Shown here: positions 23,067 to 31,991 of the stretch, one piece after another | How positions within the stretch are numbered: position 1 is the stretch's first letter | How the letters are laid out: each line of letters starts with the position of its first letter | Assembly (NCBI RefSeq): GCF_900115185.1 | Contig: NZ_FOVN01000001.1 | Span: 248,001-312,000, forward strand | Length of the DNA: 64,000 nucleotides | Direction of reading: 5' to 3' | DNA from: Algorimicrobium echini | Lineage (GTDB): Bacteria > Bacteroidota > Bacteroidia > Flavobacteriales > Flavobacteriaceae | Notes under the pieces: generated by a model | What the model was told of the DNA's origin: nothing | The model's database searches: none | Seen by the model: the letters and a program-made list of their open reading frames with translations, nothing else | Program-made: the position numbers and the translations under genes

Positions 23067-23915
23067 ATGAAAGTACTTCCTTTTAAAATCCCGAAACCAG
23101 AACGAGATGCCTTTGTCTTTCAAGCGGATTATGAATTGGCTTTTTATGATAAATTACACCAACATGAAGAAATACAATTCAGTATTATTTTAGAAGGCGA
23201 GGGCACGCTCATTGTTGGTGATACGGTTAATTTCTATTCTAAAAATGATATTTTAATTTTAGACAGCCACATGCCGCATGTATTTAAAAGTGATGTAACA
23301 TCTTGTAAAAACTCACATATGCTATCTTTATTTTTTACAAAGGAGTCGTTTGGAACTGATTTTTTTAATTTAGAAGAATTACAAGAATTGCAATCGTTTT
23401 TTAAACGTAGTAAACATGGATTTAAAGTAACATCTCATAAAAAGGTTTTAAAAGAATTATTTTTAAAGCTTGAATCATCTAGTAAGTTAGAACGGTTTAT
23501 TATTTTACTTCAAACGATGAAAATGGCAACTAAAGCTAATTATCAAAGCCTATCTTCTTTTGTTTACGACAAAAAATACTCCGATAATGAAGGAAAACGC
23601 ATGCGTGATGTTTTAGCTTTTACCATGAATCAATATACAACCGATATTACACTTGATGCGGTTGCCGAAATTTCCAATATGACAAAAAATGCCTTTTGTA
23701 AATATTTTAAAAAACGAACTAATAAAACCTATTTTCAATTTTTAAACGAATTGCGTATTGAAAATGCATGTAAGTTGATGCAGACGCAAATTGATAGTTC
23801 GATTTCGGAAATTGCCTTTCAATCTGGCTTTAATAATATTTCAAATTTTAACCGACAGTTTAAATTAATAAAGGGAAAATCGCCCAATACGTATCGTAAA
23901 AACCCGAGTTTATAG
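23067..23915 (+). CDS. AraC family transcriptional regulator
   Basis: This 282-aa protein has an N-terminal cupin-like sensing domain (HQHEEIQFSIILEGEGTLIVGD, then ILDSHMPHVFKSD). A C-terminal pair of helix-turn-helix motifs follows, ending SEIAFQSGFNNISNFNRQFK and KGKSPNTYRK, the AraC hallmark. It is divergent from the hydroxyproline operon, with about 160 bp between the starts, and is probably its substrate-responsive regulator. The inducer, which may be a hydroxyproline isomer or pathway intermediate, is not known from sequence. Confidence 0.85.
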   Translation: MKVLPFKIPKPERDAFVFQADYELAFYDKLHQHEEIQFSIILEGEGTLIVGDTVNFYSKNDILILDSHMPHVFKSDVTSCKNSHMLSLFFTKESFGTDFFNLEELQELQSFFKRSKHGFKVTSHKKVLKELFLKLESSSKLERFIILLQTMKMATKANYQSLSSFVYDKKYSDNEGKRMRDVLAFTMNQYTTDITLDAVAEISNMTKNAFCKYFKKRTNKTYFQFLNELRIENACKLMQTQIDSSISEIAFQSGFNNISNFNRQFKLIKGKSPNTYRKNPSL

Positions 23916-23951
23916 TTTTCAATAAATGTTTAAAAATGTGCTCAATATGCT

Positions 23952-24530
23952 TTAGGTTTTTTTTACGTATTTGGTAATAATTACTATTTGCTGACCGTCA
24001 ACTTTTCCTTCAATATATTCAGCATTTTCGTGATCTAAACGTATGTTTCTAACTGCCGTACCTTGTTTGGCAACCATACTAGAACCTTTCACTTTTAAAT
24101 CTTTGATTAATACCACAGAATCGCCATTATCAAGGATGACACCATTTACATCTCGATGAATAATTTTGTTAGCTTCGTCTTCATGCTCACCTGTAGCACG
24201 TGCTAATGCTAAAGCTTCGTCATCCAAATACATCATATCTAACAAATCTTTTGGCCAACCTTCTCCTCGTAAACGTTGTAACATACGCCAGGCCATAATT
24301 TGAACTGCAACATGCTCACTCCACATACTATCATTTAAACAACGCCAATGATTGGGATCCATGTCTGTATTTTCTTCAATTTGATCCAAACAGGTTTTAC
24401 AAACCAAGATATCATTTGCTACGTTTTCATTCAAGGACGGTGGAATCGTATATTGTGTTAAGTTGTTTGTAGCTGTGCATAATTCGCAAGTATTATTACT
24501 GCGTTCTTGAATCATTTGTAATAAGCTCAT
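23952..24530 (-). CDS. PhnA/YjdM domain protein
   Basis: This 192-aa protein has an N-terminal zinc-ribbon-like part with CELC and CKTC pairs, and the C-terminal PhnA/YjdM domain (DVNGVILDNGDSVVLIKDLK, RLDHENAEYIEGKVDGQQIV). Despite the old name, PhnA-domain proteins do not have an established phosphonate function in Bacteroidota. The four cysteines suggest metal binding. It is convergent with the AraC gene and upstream of an MmcQ/YjbR gene on the same strand. Confidence 0.75.
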   Translation of the reverse strand: MSLLQMIQERSNNTCELCTATNNLTQYTIPPSLNENVANDILVCKTCLDQIEENTDMDPNHWRCLNDSMWSEHVAVQIMAWRMLQRLRGEGWPKDLLDMMYLDDEALALARATGEHEDEANKIIHRDVNGVILDNGDSVVLIKDLKVKGSSMVAKQGTAVRNIRLDHENAEYIEGKVDGQQIVIITKYVKKT

Positions 24531-24586
24531 GATGGTTTTTGTTGAAGATTAATATCGCTGCTTTCAGGCTGCAAACATACTGTTTT

Positions 24587-24949
24587 TTACTGAAGTGTTT
24601 CGCGGATTTTTTTCGGTAATGATTTTACTATTAAATTATAGGAATCGTCAATAAATTGTTTAACCAAGGGAATGGTTAATTCGCCTTTATACAACCTAAT
24701 AGTATTCCAATGGATTTTGCTCATATGATAACCAGGCTCCACACTTTCATAATTTGCGCGTAACTCTACAGCATAATCTGGATCGCATTTTACATTTATT
24801 GCGGCTTCATTTTCTTCCCAACTTTTCAAAGACGTTAGAAGAAACATTTTATTACCAACTTTAAAAACCAACACATCCTCGTCAAATGGAAAATGTTCTG
24901 TAACGCCTCTTTTTGTTAGGCAATAATTGCGAAGTTGTTCTATATTCAC
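24587..24949 (-). CDS. MmcQ/YjbR family DNA-binding-fold protein
   Basis: This 120-aa protein opens with NIEQLRNYCLTKRGVTEHFP and has VFKVGNKMFLLTSL and NVKCDPDYAVELRANY, the typical CyaY-like MmcQ/YjbR fold. It ends with a helix pair containing DDSYNLIVKSLPKK. The function is unclear across the family. The start codon is GTG at 24949, three nucleotides after the stop of the DUF4230 gene, so the two are co-translated. Confidence 0.85.
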   Translation of the reverse strand: MNIEQLRNYCLTKRGVTEHFPFDEDVLVFKVGNKMFLLTSLKSWEENEAAINVKCDPDYAVELRANYESVEPGYHMSKIHWNTIRLYKGELTIPLVKQFIDDSYNLIVKSLPKKIRETLQ

Positions 24950-24952
24950 CGT

Positions 24953-25567
24953 TTATTTTTTAAGTTCTTTAGTAGCATCGGTATCTGGTAACTCGATGGC
25001 CGAATAATCTATTTTCCACCCAATAGTCATCACTAAATTCTCGATAAGCGAAATAGCTTCAACTGCCTCACGCTGCGCTAATTTATACAACCCACTTTCT
25101 GGAACTTTATCTAAAATATGTTTTTTAGCTTCAGCTTGAAGGCCTGTTAAATCGGATGCTTGAAACCTATTAAACATCCCTTCTTTTTTATCGTAATAAT
25201 CTAAATTGGTTTCAATACTTAAAATTTCTGGTTGCGGAAAGTGTTTTAAAATAATGGTTTTTGTGGCTGTATTGGCTTCTAGTTTCACTTTAGAAAAATC
25301 GAAACCCACATGTGCTTTGGCATTGATAACTACTAATGCTTTTTTTCTGCCACTAACAAGACTTAAAAAACGCTCCTTAACATTTTCATAATGGTATATT
25401 TCGGCAAAATCTCCTTCAACCGAAATAAACTTACAAACCATTTTTATTTTATCCAATAAAATAACAGATTGTGTATGGGTTTGTTGCTTAACTTGCTGAC
25501 TTCTATAATAAAATACGGCAATAAGCGCTATGATAATGCCAACAATTAAACCAAAAAGTATGTCCAT
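24953..25567 (-). CDS. DUF4230 domain-containing protein
   Basis: This 204-aa protein has a single N-terminal membrane anchor (residues ~4-22). A domain follows that contains VSVEGDFAEIYHYENV-like sequence, then SGRKKALVVINAKAHVGFDFSK and KTIILKHFPQPEIL. These are the main features of DUF4230. It is probably membrane-anchored with the domain on the outer side. It forms a two-gene unit with the downstream MmcQ/YjbR gene. The function is unknown. Confidence 0.8.
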   Translation of the reverse strand: MDILFGLIVGIIIALIAVFYYRSQQVKQQTHTQSVILLDKIKMVCKFISVEGDFAEIYHYENVKERFLSLVSGRKKALVVINAKAHVGFDFSKVKLEANTATKTIILKHFPQPEILSIETNLDYYDKKEGMFNRFQASDLTGLQAEAKKHILDKVPESGLYKLAQREAVEAISLIENLVMTIGWKIDYSAIELPDTDATKELKK

Positions 25568-25599
25568 AATTACGCATGCATTAATTGTAACGTTGCAAT

Positions 25600-26346
25600 T
25601 TACTCAATTTCGAATAAAACAGGTTTGCTAGGTGTTGCATCATTCTCAAAAGGTGCAATTTGCAAGTTTAAAAAATAGGTTCCATCTTGAACTGTGTTTG
25701 GCACAAAAATCAGTTCAGTAATTGTTGCGTCCATACGCTTTCTTCCAGCTGTATTCCAAAAAGCGCGATGTGCTAATAATTCGCCACCATCTTTTTCTTT
25801 ATCAATACTTGGTAAATCAATTAGCAAATGTTTCACTCCTTTTTCACGTAAATAAATAGCAGCTTCTTCTAGTAAATATGGCGGATTGGTATTAGAGTAT
25901 TGCTGATTTAATTTTTCGTTAGTGTTGGGTATTGTTCTTAAAATAACAGCTTCACGCTTTTTATTGCCCAACGCAAATTGGATTTGTTTTTTAGAAATAA
26001 AAAAGTCCGTTTTATGTTTTTCAGGAGCAACCGTAATCACTTCTGCTAAAAAGAAAAACTGTTTTAAGTTTTGGTTTACCGAATGAAACTTTTTAGTAAT
26101 ATGGCCAACACATTCTGTATGTGTGCCGTGCGCATGCGGATTGAAATGAATATTATTAAAATTAATATCCGCTCCTTCTGCTACGCTTGCTATCCAATCG
26201 CCATCCTGAACCGGTTCAATTTTTGGTGGATTTTGATACCAAGCATTCACATTTTTTTCGGAAGCACGCATGGGAATGGAAATATCTAAAGCCTTGGATA
26301 AATCTATTTTATATTTTTTAGAATTGGTTTCAATGGTTGCAATCAT
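25600..26346 (-). CDS. Cyclase family protein (kynurenine formamidase-like metal hydrolase)
   Basis: This 248-aa protein contains HFNPHAHGTHTECVGH, the metal-binding HxGTHxD/E-type motif of the cyclase/KynB superfamily. It also has LLIDLPSIDKEKDGG and a late HRAFWN segment, which hold other active-site positions. Related enzymes hydrolyse N-formylkynurenine or other amides and lactones. No tryptophan-degradation genes are nearby, so the substrate is left open. Confidence 0.8.
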   Translation of the reverse strand: MIATIETNSKKYKIDLSKALDISIPMRASEKNVNAWYQNPPKIEPVQDGDWIASVAEGADINFNNIHFNPHAHGTHTECVGHITKKFHSVNQNLKQFFFLAEVITVAPEKHKTDFFISKKQIQFALGNKKREAVILRTIPNTNEKLNQQYSNTNPPYLLEEAAIYLREKGVKHLLIDLPSIDKEKDGGELLAHRAFWNTAGRKRMDATITELIFVPNTVQDGTYFLNLQIAPFENDATPSKPVLFEIE

Positions 26347-26418
26347 GTATGTATTTTTTCTGAATTCAATATGCTGATAATAAACGTAAAAGTCCGCATA
26401 AATGCAAGTCTAGAGGCT

Positions 26419-27564
26419 TTAATTTAACAGAAATAAATCGGACGCAATCCCATCACTTAAAAACAATCCTTTTTTGGTTACGCGCAAGGTGTTTTCATGA
26501 ATAAATAACAAATCATTATTGATGTGTTTTTCAGATTCTTTAAGCAATAATTCTTTAAAATGAAATCCGAATTCGCGCTCTATTTTTTCTAATGAAACAC
26601 CCCAAATGGTTCGTAAACCAGTCATGATATACTCATTATATTGGTCGGTTTGAGATAATTTTTCAATTTCAATAGGCAAGGTGTTATTTGCTAAAGCATG
26701 AATATATTTGGAATTATTTCTTACGTTCCAACCACGCTCGTTGCCATTATAGGAGTGGGCTGAAGGCCCTATTCCTAAATACGATTTTCCTTGCCAATAA
26801 GCTGAATTATTTTTACTGAAATAATTAGGTTTTCCAAAATTAGAGAGTTCATAATGCACAAAGTTCTGTTTGGTCAGCGTATCAACCAATATGTGAAACT
26901 GTTGTTCTGCCAAGGCATCATCTACATGATCAATAATCCCTTTTTTAATAAAACTAGCTAAAGCTGTTTTGGGTTCAACCGTTAAGGCGTAACTGGAAAT
27001 ATGTGGAATCTTGAAAGCTAAAACGGTTTCAATATTTTCTTGCCATTGGGTATTTGTTGAGCCTGGAATCCCATAAATTAAATCGACAGAAATATTATCG
27101 AAATATTGGGTTGCTTCGTGCAATGCTATTTTAGCTTCTTGTGAATTATGCGCACGATTCATGAGTTTTAAATCATTTTCAAAAAAAGATTGAACACCTA
27201 TGGATAAACGGTTTATACCAATATTTTTGTAATCTTGAAAAACAGTTGTCGATGCCTCTTTTGCAGAAATTAAATCGTCTGGATTGGCCTCTAGCGTGAT
27301 TTCAGGGTTATTGGAAACTTGATAATTTTTATAAACGGCATCTAAGAGTCCTTTCAACTCTTCTTTATTTAGAAGACTAGGTGTACCACCTCCAAAATAG
27401 ATGGTTTCAACTTGTTTGTTTTTAAATTCATCTTTTCGCAACTGAATTTCGGTTGCTAAAGCCTGAAGCAATTCTCCTTTCTTTTTGAGTGATGTAGAAA
27501 AATGAAAGTCGCAATAATGACACGCTTGTTTGCAAAACGGAATGTGGATGTAAATTCCAGCCAT
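26419..27564 (-). CDS. hemW: Radical SAM heme chaperone HemW
   Basis: This 381-aa radical SAM protein has the cluster motif CKQACHYCDFHF (C-x3-C-x2-C, residues ~11-18), a GGGTPSLL segment and RLSIGVQSF, which are features of HemW. HemW delivers heme to target proteins and lacks the coproporphyrinogen oxidase activity of HemN. The extra cysteine-bearing N-terminal region of true HemN is absent, so HemW is favoured. The C-terminal winged-helix-like region (YIMTGLRTIWGVSLEKIE) is complete. Confidence 0.9.
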   Translation of the reverse strand: MAGIYIHIPFCKQACHYCDFHFSTSLKKKGELLQALATEIQLRKDEFKNKQVETIYFGGGTPSLLNKEELKGLLDAVYKNYQVSNNPEITLEANPDDLISAKEASTTVFQDYKNIGINRLSIGVQSFFENDLKLMNRAHNSQEAKIALHEATQYFDNISVDLIYGIPGSTNTQWQENIETVLAFKIPHISSYALTVEPKTALASFIKKGIIDHVDDALAEQQFHILVDTLTKQNFVHYELSNFGKPNYFSKNNSAYWQGKSYLGIGPSAHSYNGNERGWNVRNNSKYIHALANNTLPIEIEKLSQTDQYNEYIMTGLRTIWGVSLEKIEREFGFHFKELLLKESEKHINNDLLFIHENTLRVTKKGLFLSDGIASDLFLLN

Positions 27565-27705
27565 AGTTAGTTTTCGGTAATTAGTTTCAGTGATAAGTTG
27601 TTTGGACTAACATGAAATTTTCTCATATTATGTTCAGTCTTAAAAGACCTACAAAATCATTATTAATAAATACTTATAAAACTGTGTCTGCAAACGGGAC
27701 ACTAT

Positions 27706-28263
27706 TTACTTCTTCTTAATCCGATCTTCATTTTGTTTTACAAAACTATCCCAACCAGAATAACTTTTCCCTATTTCTATGCGGCCTTCATTATAAAAAT
27801 GACAAACGGCTGCAGCCAAACCATCCATAGAATCTAAATTTTTTGGTAAGGTTTTAAGCCCTAATAAACTTTGAAGCATTCTAGCAACTTGCTCTTTACT
27901 AGCGCTACCATTTCCTGTGATAGCCATTTTTATTTTTTTTGGTGCATATTCCGTAATGGGAATCTCCCGACTTAATCCAGCAGCCATTGCCACACCTTGT
28001 GCGCGACCTAACTTAAGCATACTCTGCACATTCTTCCCAAAAAAAGGGGCTTCAATAGCTATTTCGTCTGGATGGTGGGTATCGATTAGCTCAATGGTTC
28101 GCTCAAAAATGAGTTTGAGTTTTAAGTAATGATCGCTGTATTTTTTTAAATCCAATTCATTTAACTGCATAAAAGTCATAGTTTTACCCACCACTTTTAT
28201 CAGCCCAAATCCCATAATGGTTGTGCCTGGATCAATTCCTAATATTATTTTTTCTTTACCCAT
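27706..28263 (-). CDS. ruvC: Holliday junction resolvase RuvC
   Basis: This 185-aa RuvC has the acidic catalytic residues in LGIDPGTTIMG, AIEAPFFGKN and the final SMDGLAAAVCH. It cleaves Holliday junctions during homologous recombination. I choose ATG at 28263 rather than the longer frame from 28272, because it makes a TAATG overlap with the upstream gene and begins with MGKEKIILG. Translational coupling to an outer-membrane protein gene is unexpected for a repair enzyme. Confidence 0.92.
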   Translation of the reverse strand: MGKEKIILGIDPGTTIMGFGLIKVVGKTMTFMQLNELDLKKYSDHYLKLKLIFERTIELIDTHHPDEIAIEAPFFGKNVQSMLKLGRAQGVAMAAGLSREIPITEYAPKKIKMAITGNGSASKEQVARMLQSLLGLKTLPKNLDSMDGLAAAVCHFYNEGRIEIGKSYSGWDSFVKQNEDRIKKK

Positions 28264-28901
28264 TAATCGCAATAATAGCAGCCACTTAATGACACGGAAA
28301 CGCCTACAGTTGCTGTAAATAGGTTGCCGTTAAAAGACCCAAATCCATCAGAAATTGGTGAAAACTCGGAGCTAAATCCGTAAATATATGAGGTATCAAA
28401 AAACACAGAAAGTGTACGTGAAACTGTATAATGAAACTCCAATCCTGCCATGGCATTTAAAAATGAGGTGTTGTTTTCAGAATAACCACTCAAGGGTTTT
28501 ACCATTGAAAACCCAGGACCTGCATGCGCTACAACACCTAAATGTGGTGGTAAAAAATTAGCTATAGGTGTTATATCATAAACAAATTGGGCATTAATTC
28601 TTGAATAATTAATTTTAAAATACGGCGAACCTGAATCCTGTTCCAAACGATTAAATCCGTAATCCAATTTTACGCCATATTGTGGCTTAAACATCCGTTG
28701 AACACCCAACTGAATGGTTGGAAAATTAACAGACTTACCCTCAAAACCTGTGACAAAACCATTGGAACTAGGGCTATTAATACCTACGGTAAATTGAGCT
28801 TTCCACCGACTAGCTTCACTTTGGGCAAAACTGTTTGCAACCAAAAAAAATAAAACTGTTGCCAATCCTACTAACTTAATTTGTTTAAAAACTATATGCA
28901 T
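28263..28901 (-). CDS. Outer-membrane beta-barrel protein, 212 aa
   Basis: The protein starts with a signal peptide (VLFFLVANSFAQ). It continues with alternating aromatic beta-strand patterns, for example QYGVKLDYGFNRLEQ, INAQFVYDITPIANF and TLSVFFDTSYIYGF, giving a small 8-strand-type barrel. The C-terminus, VSVSLSGCYYCD, carries two cysteines, odd for a protein that should end on a membrane-embedded aromatic residue. Its stop overlaps the RuvC start. The specific function is unknown. Confidence 0.75.
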   Translation of the reverse strand: MHIVFKQIKLVGLATVLFFLVANSFAQSEASRWKAQFTVGINSPSSNGFVTGFEGKSVNFPTIQLGVQRMFKPQYGVKLDYGFNRLEQDSGSPYFKINYSRINAQFVYDITPIANFLPPHLGVVAHAGPGFSMVKPLSGYSENNTSFLNAMAGLEFHYTVSRTLSVFFDTSYIYGFSSEFSPISDGFGSFNGNLFTATVGVSVSLSGCYYCD

Positions 28902-28956
28902 AAAAATTTAAAGTTTTAATTTGTATTATTACCTAGATAACGAACCATAGCAAAAT

Positions 28957-29919
28957 ATGTTTGGAAAGATTCCACACAAAACTAAACAATTCTTTTTTGT
29001 ACTTATTAAATTGAGCATCGTTGTTGGTGCTTTTTATTTTATTTATAACAAATTAACTTCAAATCCTGATTTAAATTTTCAGGATTTTGTGAATTATCTG
29101 GCAGAAGCCAATCAGTTTTCACTAAAAACAATCAGTTTTTTAATCATTTTAAGTTTTTTAAACTGGTTTTTCGAAATTTTAAAATGGCAGGCTCTCGCAT
29201 CATCCTTAAAAAAAATTTCATTTTATAAAGCTATGGAGCAAAGTTTAAGTTCGTTAACCGCGTCCTTATTAACACCAAACCGTATTGGCGAATATGGCGT
29301 AAAAGCCATGTATTATAGCCCACCAGAACGCAAACGCATGGTGGCTCTCAATTTATTAGGTAATGGCTTACAAATGCTGGTTACTGTTCTCCTAGGTAGT
29401 GTTGGCTTATATTTATTTTTAAATGAATATGAAACAGATATTAACTACCACAAGATTGCGCGCTTTGGAGTAATTATCTTATTTATTGCGGTTGTTGGTT
29501 ATATTGCTATTTCAAAAAGTCAGGTATTATTTAAAGGGTTTTCAATACAAAAAATAACTAACTACTTTAGGCAATTACCTTTTAAAATTTACAGTATCGT
29601 ATTTATTTTTGCCGTAATTCGGTATGCTATCTTCTCCTTTCAGTTTTATTATATTTTAACCCTTTTTGGCGTGAGCGCTTCTTATTATAATGCGCTTATT
29701 ATTATTACCAGTATGTATTTTTTAGCATCTGTTATTCCATCTCTTTTTATTTTCGATGTGATTATAAAAGGAAGTGTAGCCGTTTACCTTTTTGCTATTG
29801 TGGGAGTGAATGCTTTTACTGTTTTAAGCACTGTAACAATTATGTGGCTATTAAATGTGGTGATTCCTAGTGTTTTTGGTAGTATATTTGTTTTGAAATT
29901 TAAACTACATAAATCTTAA
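28957..29919 (+). CDS. Lysylphosphatidylglycerol-synthase-like transmembrane protein (UPF0104 type)
   Basis: This 320-aa protein has about eight hydrophobic segments and the family's SSLTASLLTPNRIGEYGVK motif near residues 88-110. It corresponds to the membrane domain found in MprF and in stand-alone lipid flippase-like proteins, without the aminoacyl-transferase domain. The glycosyltransferase gene starts 2 nt after its stop, so the two probably make or move a membrane glycolipid. Confidence 0.8.
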   Translation: MFGKIPHKTKQFFFVLIKLSIVVGAFYFIYNKLTSNPDLNFQDFVNYLAEANQFSLKTISFLIILSFLNWFFEILKWQALASSLKKISFYKAMEQSLSSLTASLLTPNRIGEYGVKAMYYSPPERKRMVALNLLGNGLQMLVTVLLGSVGLYLFLNEYETDINYHKIARFGVIILFIAVVGYIAISKSQVLFKGFSIQKITNYFRQLPFKIYSIVFIFAVIRYAIFSFQFYYILTLFGVSASYYNALIIITSMYFLASVIPSLFIFDVIIKGSVAVYLFAIVGVNAFTVLSTVTIMWLLNVVIPSVFGSIFVLKFKLHKS

Positions 29920-29921
29920 CT

Positions 29922-31049
29922 ATGGTTTTTATTATTGCCATATCAATCACATTGGCATACCTACTTTTAATAGGTGTGTTGATTTATGGGTTTGAAAAGG
30001 TACCTAGATTTAAGTTGGACAATACACCTCCAAAAACAGCATTCTCGCTTATTGTTCCTTTCAGAAATGAAGAAAATAATTTGCCTCAACTTTTAAAATC
30101 CATTAAAGATTTAGACTACCCAACGGATTTGTATGAAATTATTTTAGTGGATGATCACTCGGAAGATCAATCGGTACGCGTTATTAAAACCTTTATTGAA
30201 AATGGATTAAAACATGTAACCATTTTAAAAAATACAGTAAAAAGTTCATCTCCTAAAAAAGCAGCTATAGCCAAAGCCATTAAAAACGCACAATACGATT
30301 GGGTGATTACAACTGATGCCGATTGCCGCGTTCCAAAACTGTGGTTAAAAAGCTTTGATAACATAATTCAAAAAACCCATTTACGCTTAATAGCTGCTCC
30401 TGTAAATTATTATGATATAGCCTCCTTTCTAGACCGTTTTCAAACCCTAGATTTATTAAGTTTAATGGGAACTACTATTGGCGGTTTTGGAATTAAGGAA
30501 CCATTTCTTGCCAATGGTGCTAATTTAGCATATCAAAAAACGCTATTTTCAGAGCTATCAGGTTTTGATGGTTCTACAGAAATAGCCAGTGGAGATGATG
30601 TGTTCCTACTTCAAAAGGCCGTAAAATATAATTCTGATGATGTCTGCTATTTAAAATCCATTGACGCCACTGTAGAGACAAAACCACAAAGAAACTGGGA
30701 TCAATTAGTTTCTCAACGGTTAAGATGGGCTGCAAAAGCCACTAATTACAAAAGCTTCTTTGCTATCATTACGGGTCTTGTTGTATTCCTAATGAATTTC
30801 CTTATCATTATCCTAATTCCAGTTGTTTCATTTGGCGTCATGAATTTAAATGATTTCATCTATATACTACTAATTAAAATGGGAATTGACTTTCTGCTCA
30901 TTTTTAAAACCAGTCGCTTTTTAAATCAAGAATCCGTTTTAACTTCGTTTCTTGTATCTAGTGTTTTTTACCCATTTTTTACACTATATATCATTAGTAT
31001 TTCGTTTTTTAGAAGCTATACTTGGAAAGGTAGAACATTCAAGAAATAA
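29922..31049 (+). CDS. Family 2 glycosyltransferase, membrane-bound
   Basis: This 375-aa processive-type GT2 has an N-terminal membrane helix. Its catalytic domain carries SLIVPFRNEENNL, EIILVDDHSEDQS, the DxD motif in TTDADCRVP, a SGDDVFLLQKAV acceptor segment and the QRLRW motif of processive enzymes. Three C-terminal membrane helices follow. It is coupled to the upstream flippase-like gene. The product sugar or lipid cannot be told from sequence. Confidence 0.88.
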   Translation: MVFIIAISITLAYLLLIGVLIYGFEKVPRFKLDNTPPKTAFSLIVPFRNEENNLPQLLKSIKDLDYPTDLYEIILVDDHSEDQSVRVIKTFIENGLKHVTILKNTVKSSSPKKAAIAKAIKNAQYDWVITTDADCRVPKLWLKSFDNIIQKTHLRLIAAPVNYYDIASFLDRFQTLDLLSLMGTTIGGFGIKEPFLANGANLAYQKTLFSELSGFDGSTEIASGDDVFLLQKAVKYNSDDVCYLKSIDATVETKPQRNWDQLVSQRLRWAAKATNYKSFFAIITGLVVFLMNFLIIILIPVVSFGVMNLNDFIYILLIKMGIDFLLIFKTSRFLNQESVLTSFLVSSVFYPFFTLYIISISFFRSYTWKGRTFKK

Positions 31050-31115
31050 AGGCGATATTATCCTAGATATCATTTAATTTTTTTAGCTTTACAAGTAACC
31101 AATTTTACATATATC

Positions 31116-31991
31116 ATGAAAAAGGCTTTCTTTTTGTTTGGATTTTTATCTTTAGGATTTTTTAGCTTTTCACAACAATCTTACACTATAAATGATGAAA
31201 CGTTGGAGCTGGATACAGCTGTAGAAGGCAATCTGGATTTACTTTGGACTATTGATAACGGTACATACCGCTATTTTGTAAAAACAAATTCAGGTGACAT
31301 TCAAGAATTAGTGAATACTAAAAATGCGGAAACGCGTAAATATCAAGAAGAGTACAAATCGGTACTAAATGCACTTACTGAAGGCTATGGCGTTCCAACA
31401 GACCAGGTAAATTTAACACTTTATAGCTTGGAAGATTTTTTCAACACTTACAACGCTACAACCGATTTAAGCTATAATTATGAACCTCGTGCTAAATTAC
31501 AAACACGTTTGGGCATTTTTGGAGGAATTACCAATCAACCTTTAGTAGAAAACCCTAACAATGCTAGTGTGCCATTTTTTGGATTGGAATTTGAACTCTT
31601 TGAGGCAACCAAACTTCCACGTCATGCGATGTTTTTTCATTTCAGACATGCTTTAGAAGCTGATGATTTTGAGTACACATCCACACAAATTGCTATTGGG
31701 TATCGCTATCGCGTTATTAATAAAGATCGTTTTAATTTGTATGGTAATTTAAAATTAGTAACCTACGATTTTGGAAACGCTACATACACATCTAATCTAC
31801 CTGAAATTGGCACTTATGAGGATTCATTTTCTGGAATTGATATTCCATTTATTTTAGGAATTGGAGCTGATTTTCGTGTCACCGAAAATGGGTATATCAC
31901 CTTTGCATATCATGATATTTATGCACTTTTTAGTGATAATAGCGATAATTTCCCAATTGATTTTGCTTTAGGCTTTAAGATGAATTTATAG
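31116..31991 (+). CDS. Secreted or outer-membrane protein of unknown function, 291 aa
   Basis: A signal peptide (FLFGFLSLGFFSFSQ) precedes a soluble part (residues 20-120) and a beta-rich C-terminal half. The strands have patterns such as MFFHFRHALEADDFEY, IAIGYRYRVINKDRFNLYGN and FILGIGADFRVTENGYITFAYH, with a final FALGFKMNL that fits an outer-membrane barrel terminus. The Bax-inhibitor-like gene overlaps its stop by one base. I do not recognise a named family. Confidence 0.65.
   Translation: MKKAFFLFGFLSLGFFSFSQQSYTINDETLELDTAVEGNLDLLWTIDNGTYRYFVKTNSGDIQELVNTKNAETRKYQEEYKSVLNALTEGYGVPTDQVNLTLYSLEDFFNTYNATTDLSYNYEPRAKLQTRLGIFGGITNQPLVENPNNASVPFFGLEFELFEATKLPRHAMFFHFRHALEADDFEYTSTQIAIGYRYRVINKDRFNLYGNLKLVTYDFGNATYTSNLPEIGTYEDSFSGIDIPFILGIGADFRVTENGYITFAYHDIYALFSDNSDNFPIDFALGFKMNL

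Noticed and set aside
23952-24530. Phosphonate utilisation gene
   Set aside because: The PhnA name is historical. No C-P lyase or phosphonatase genes are nearby.
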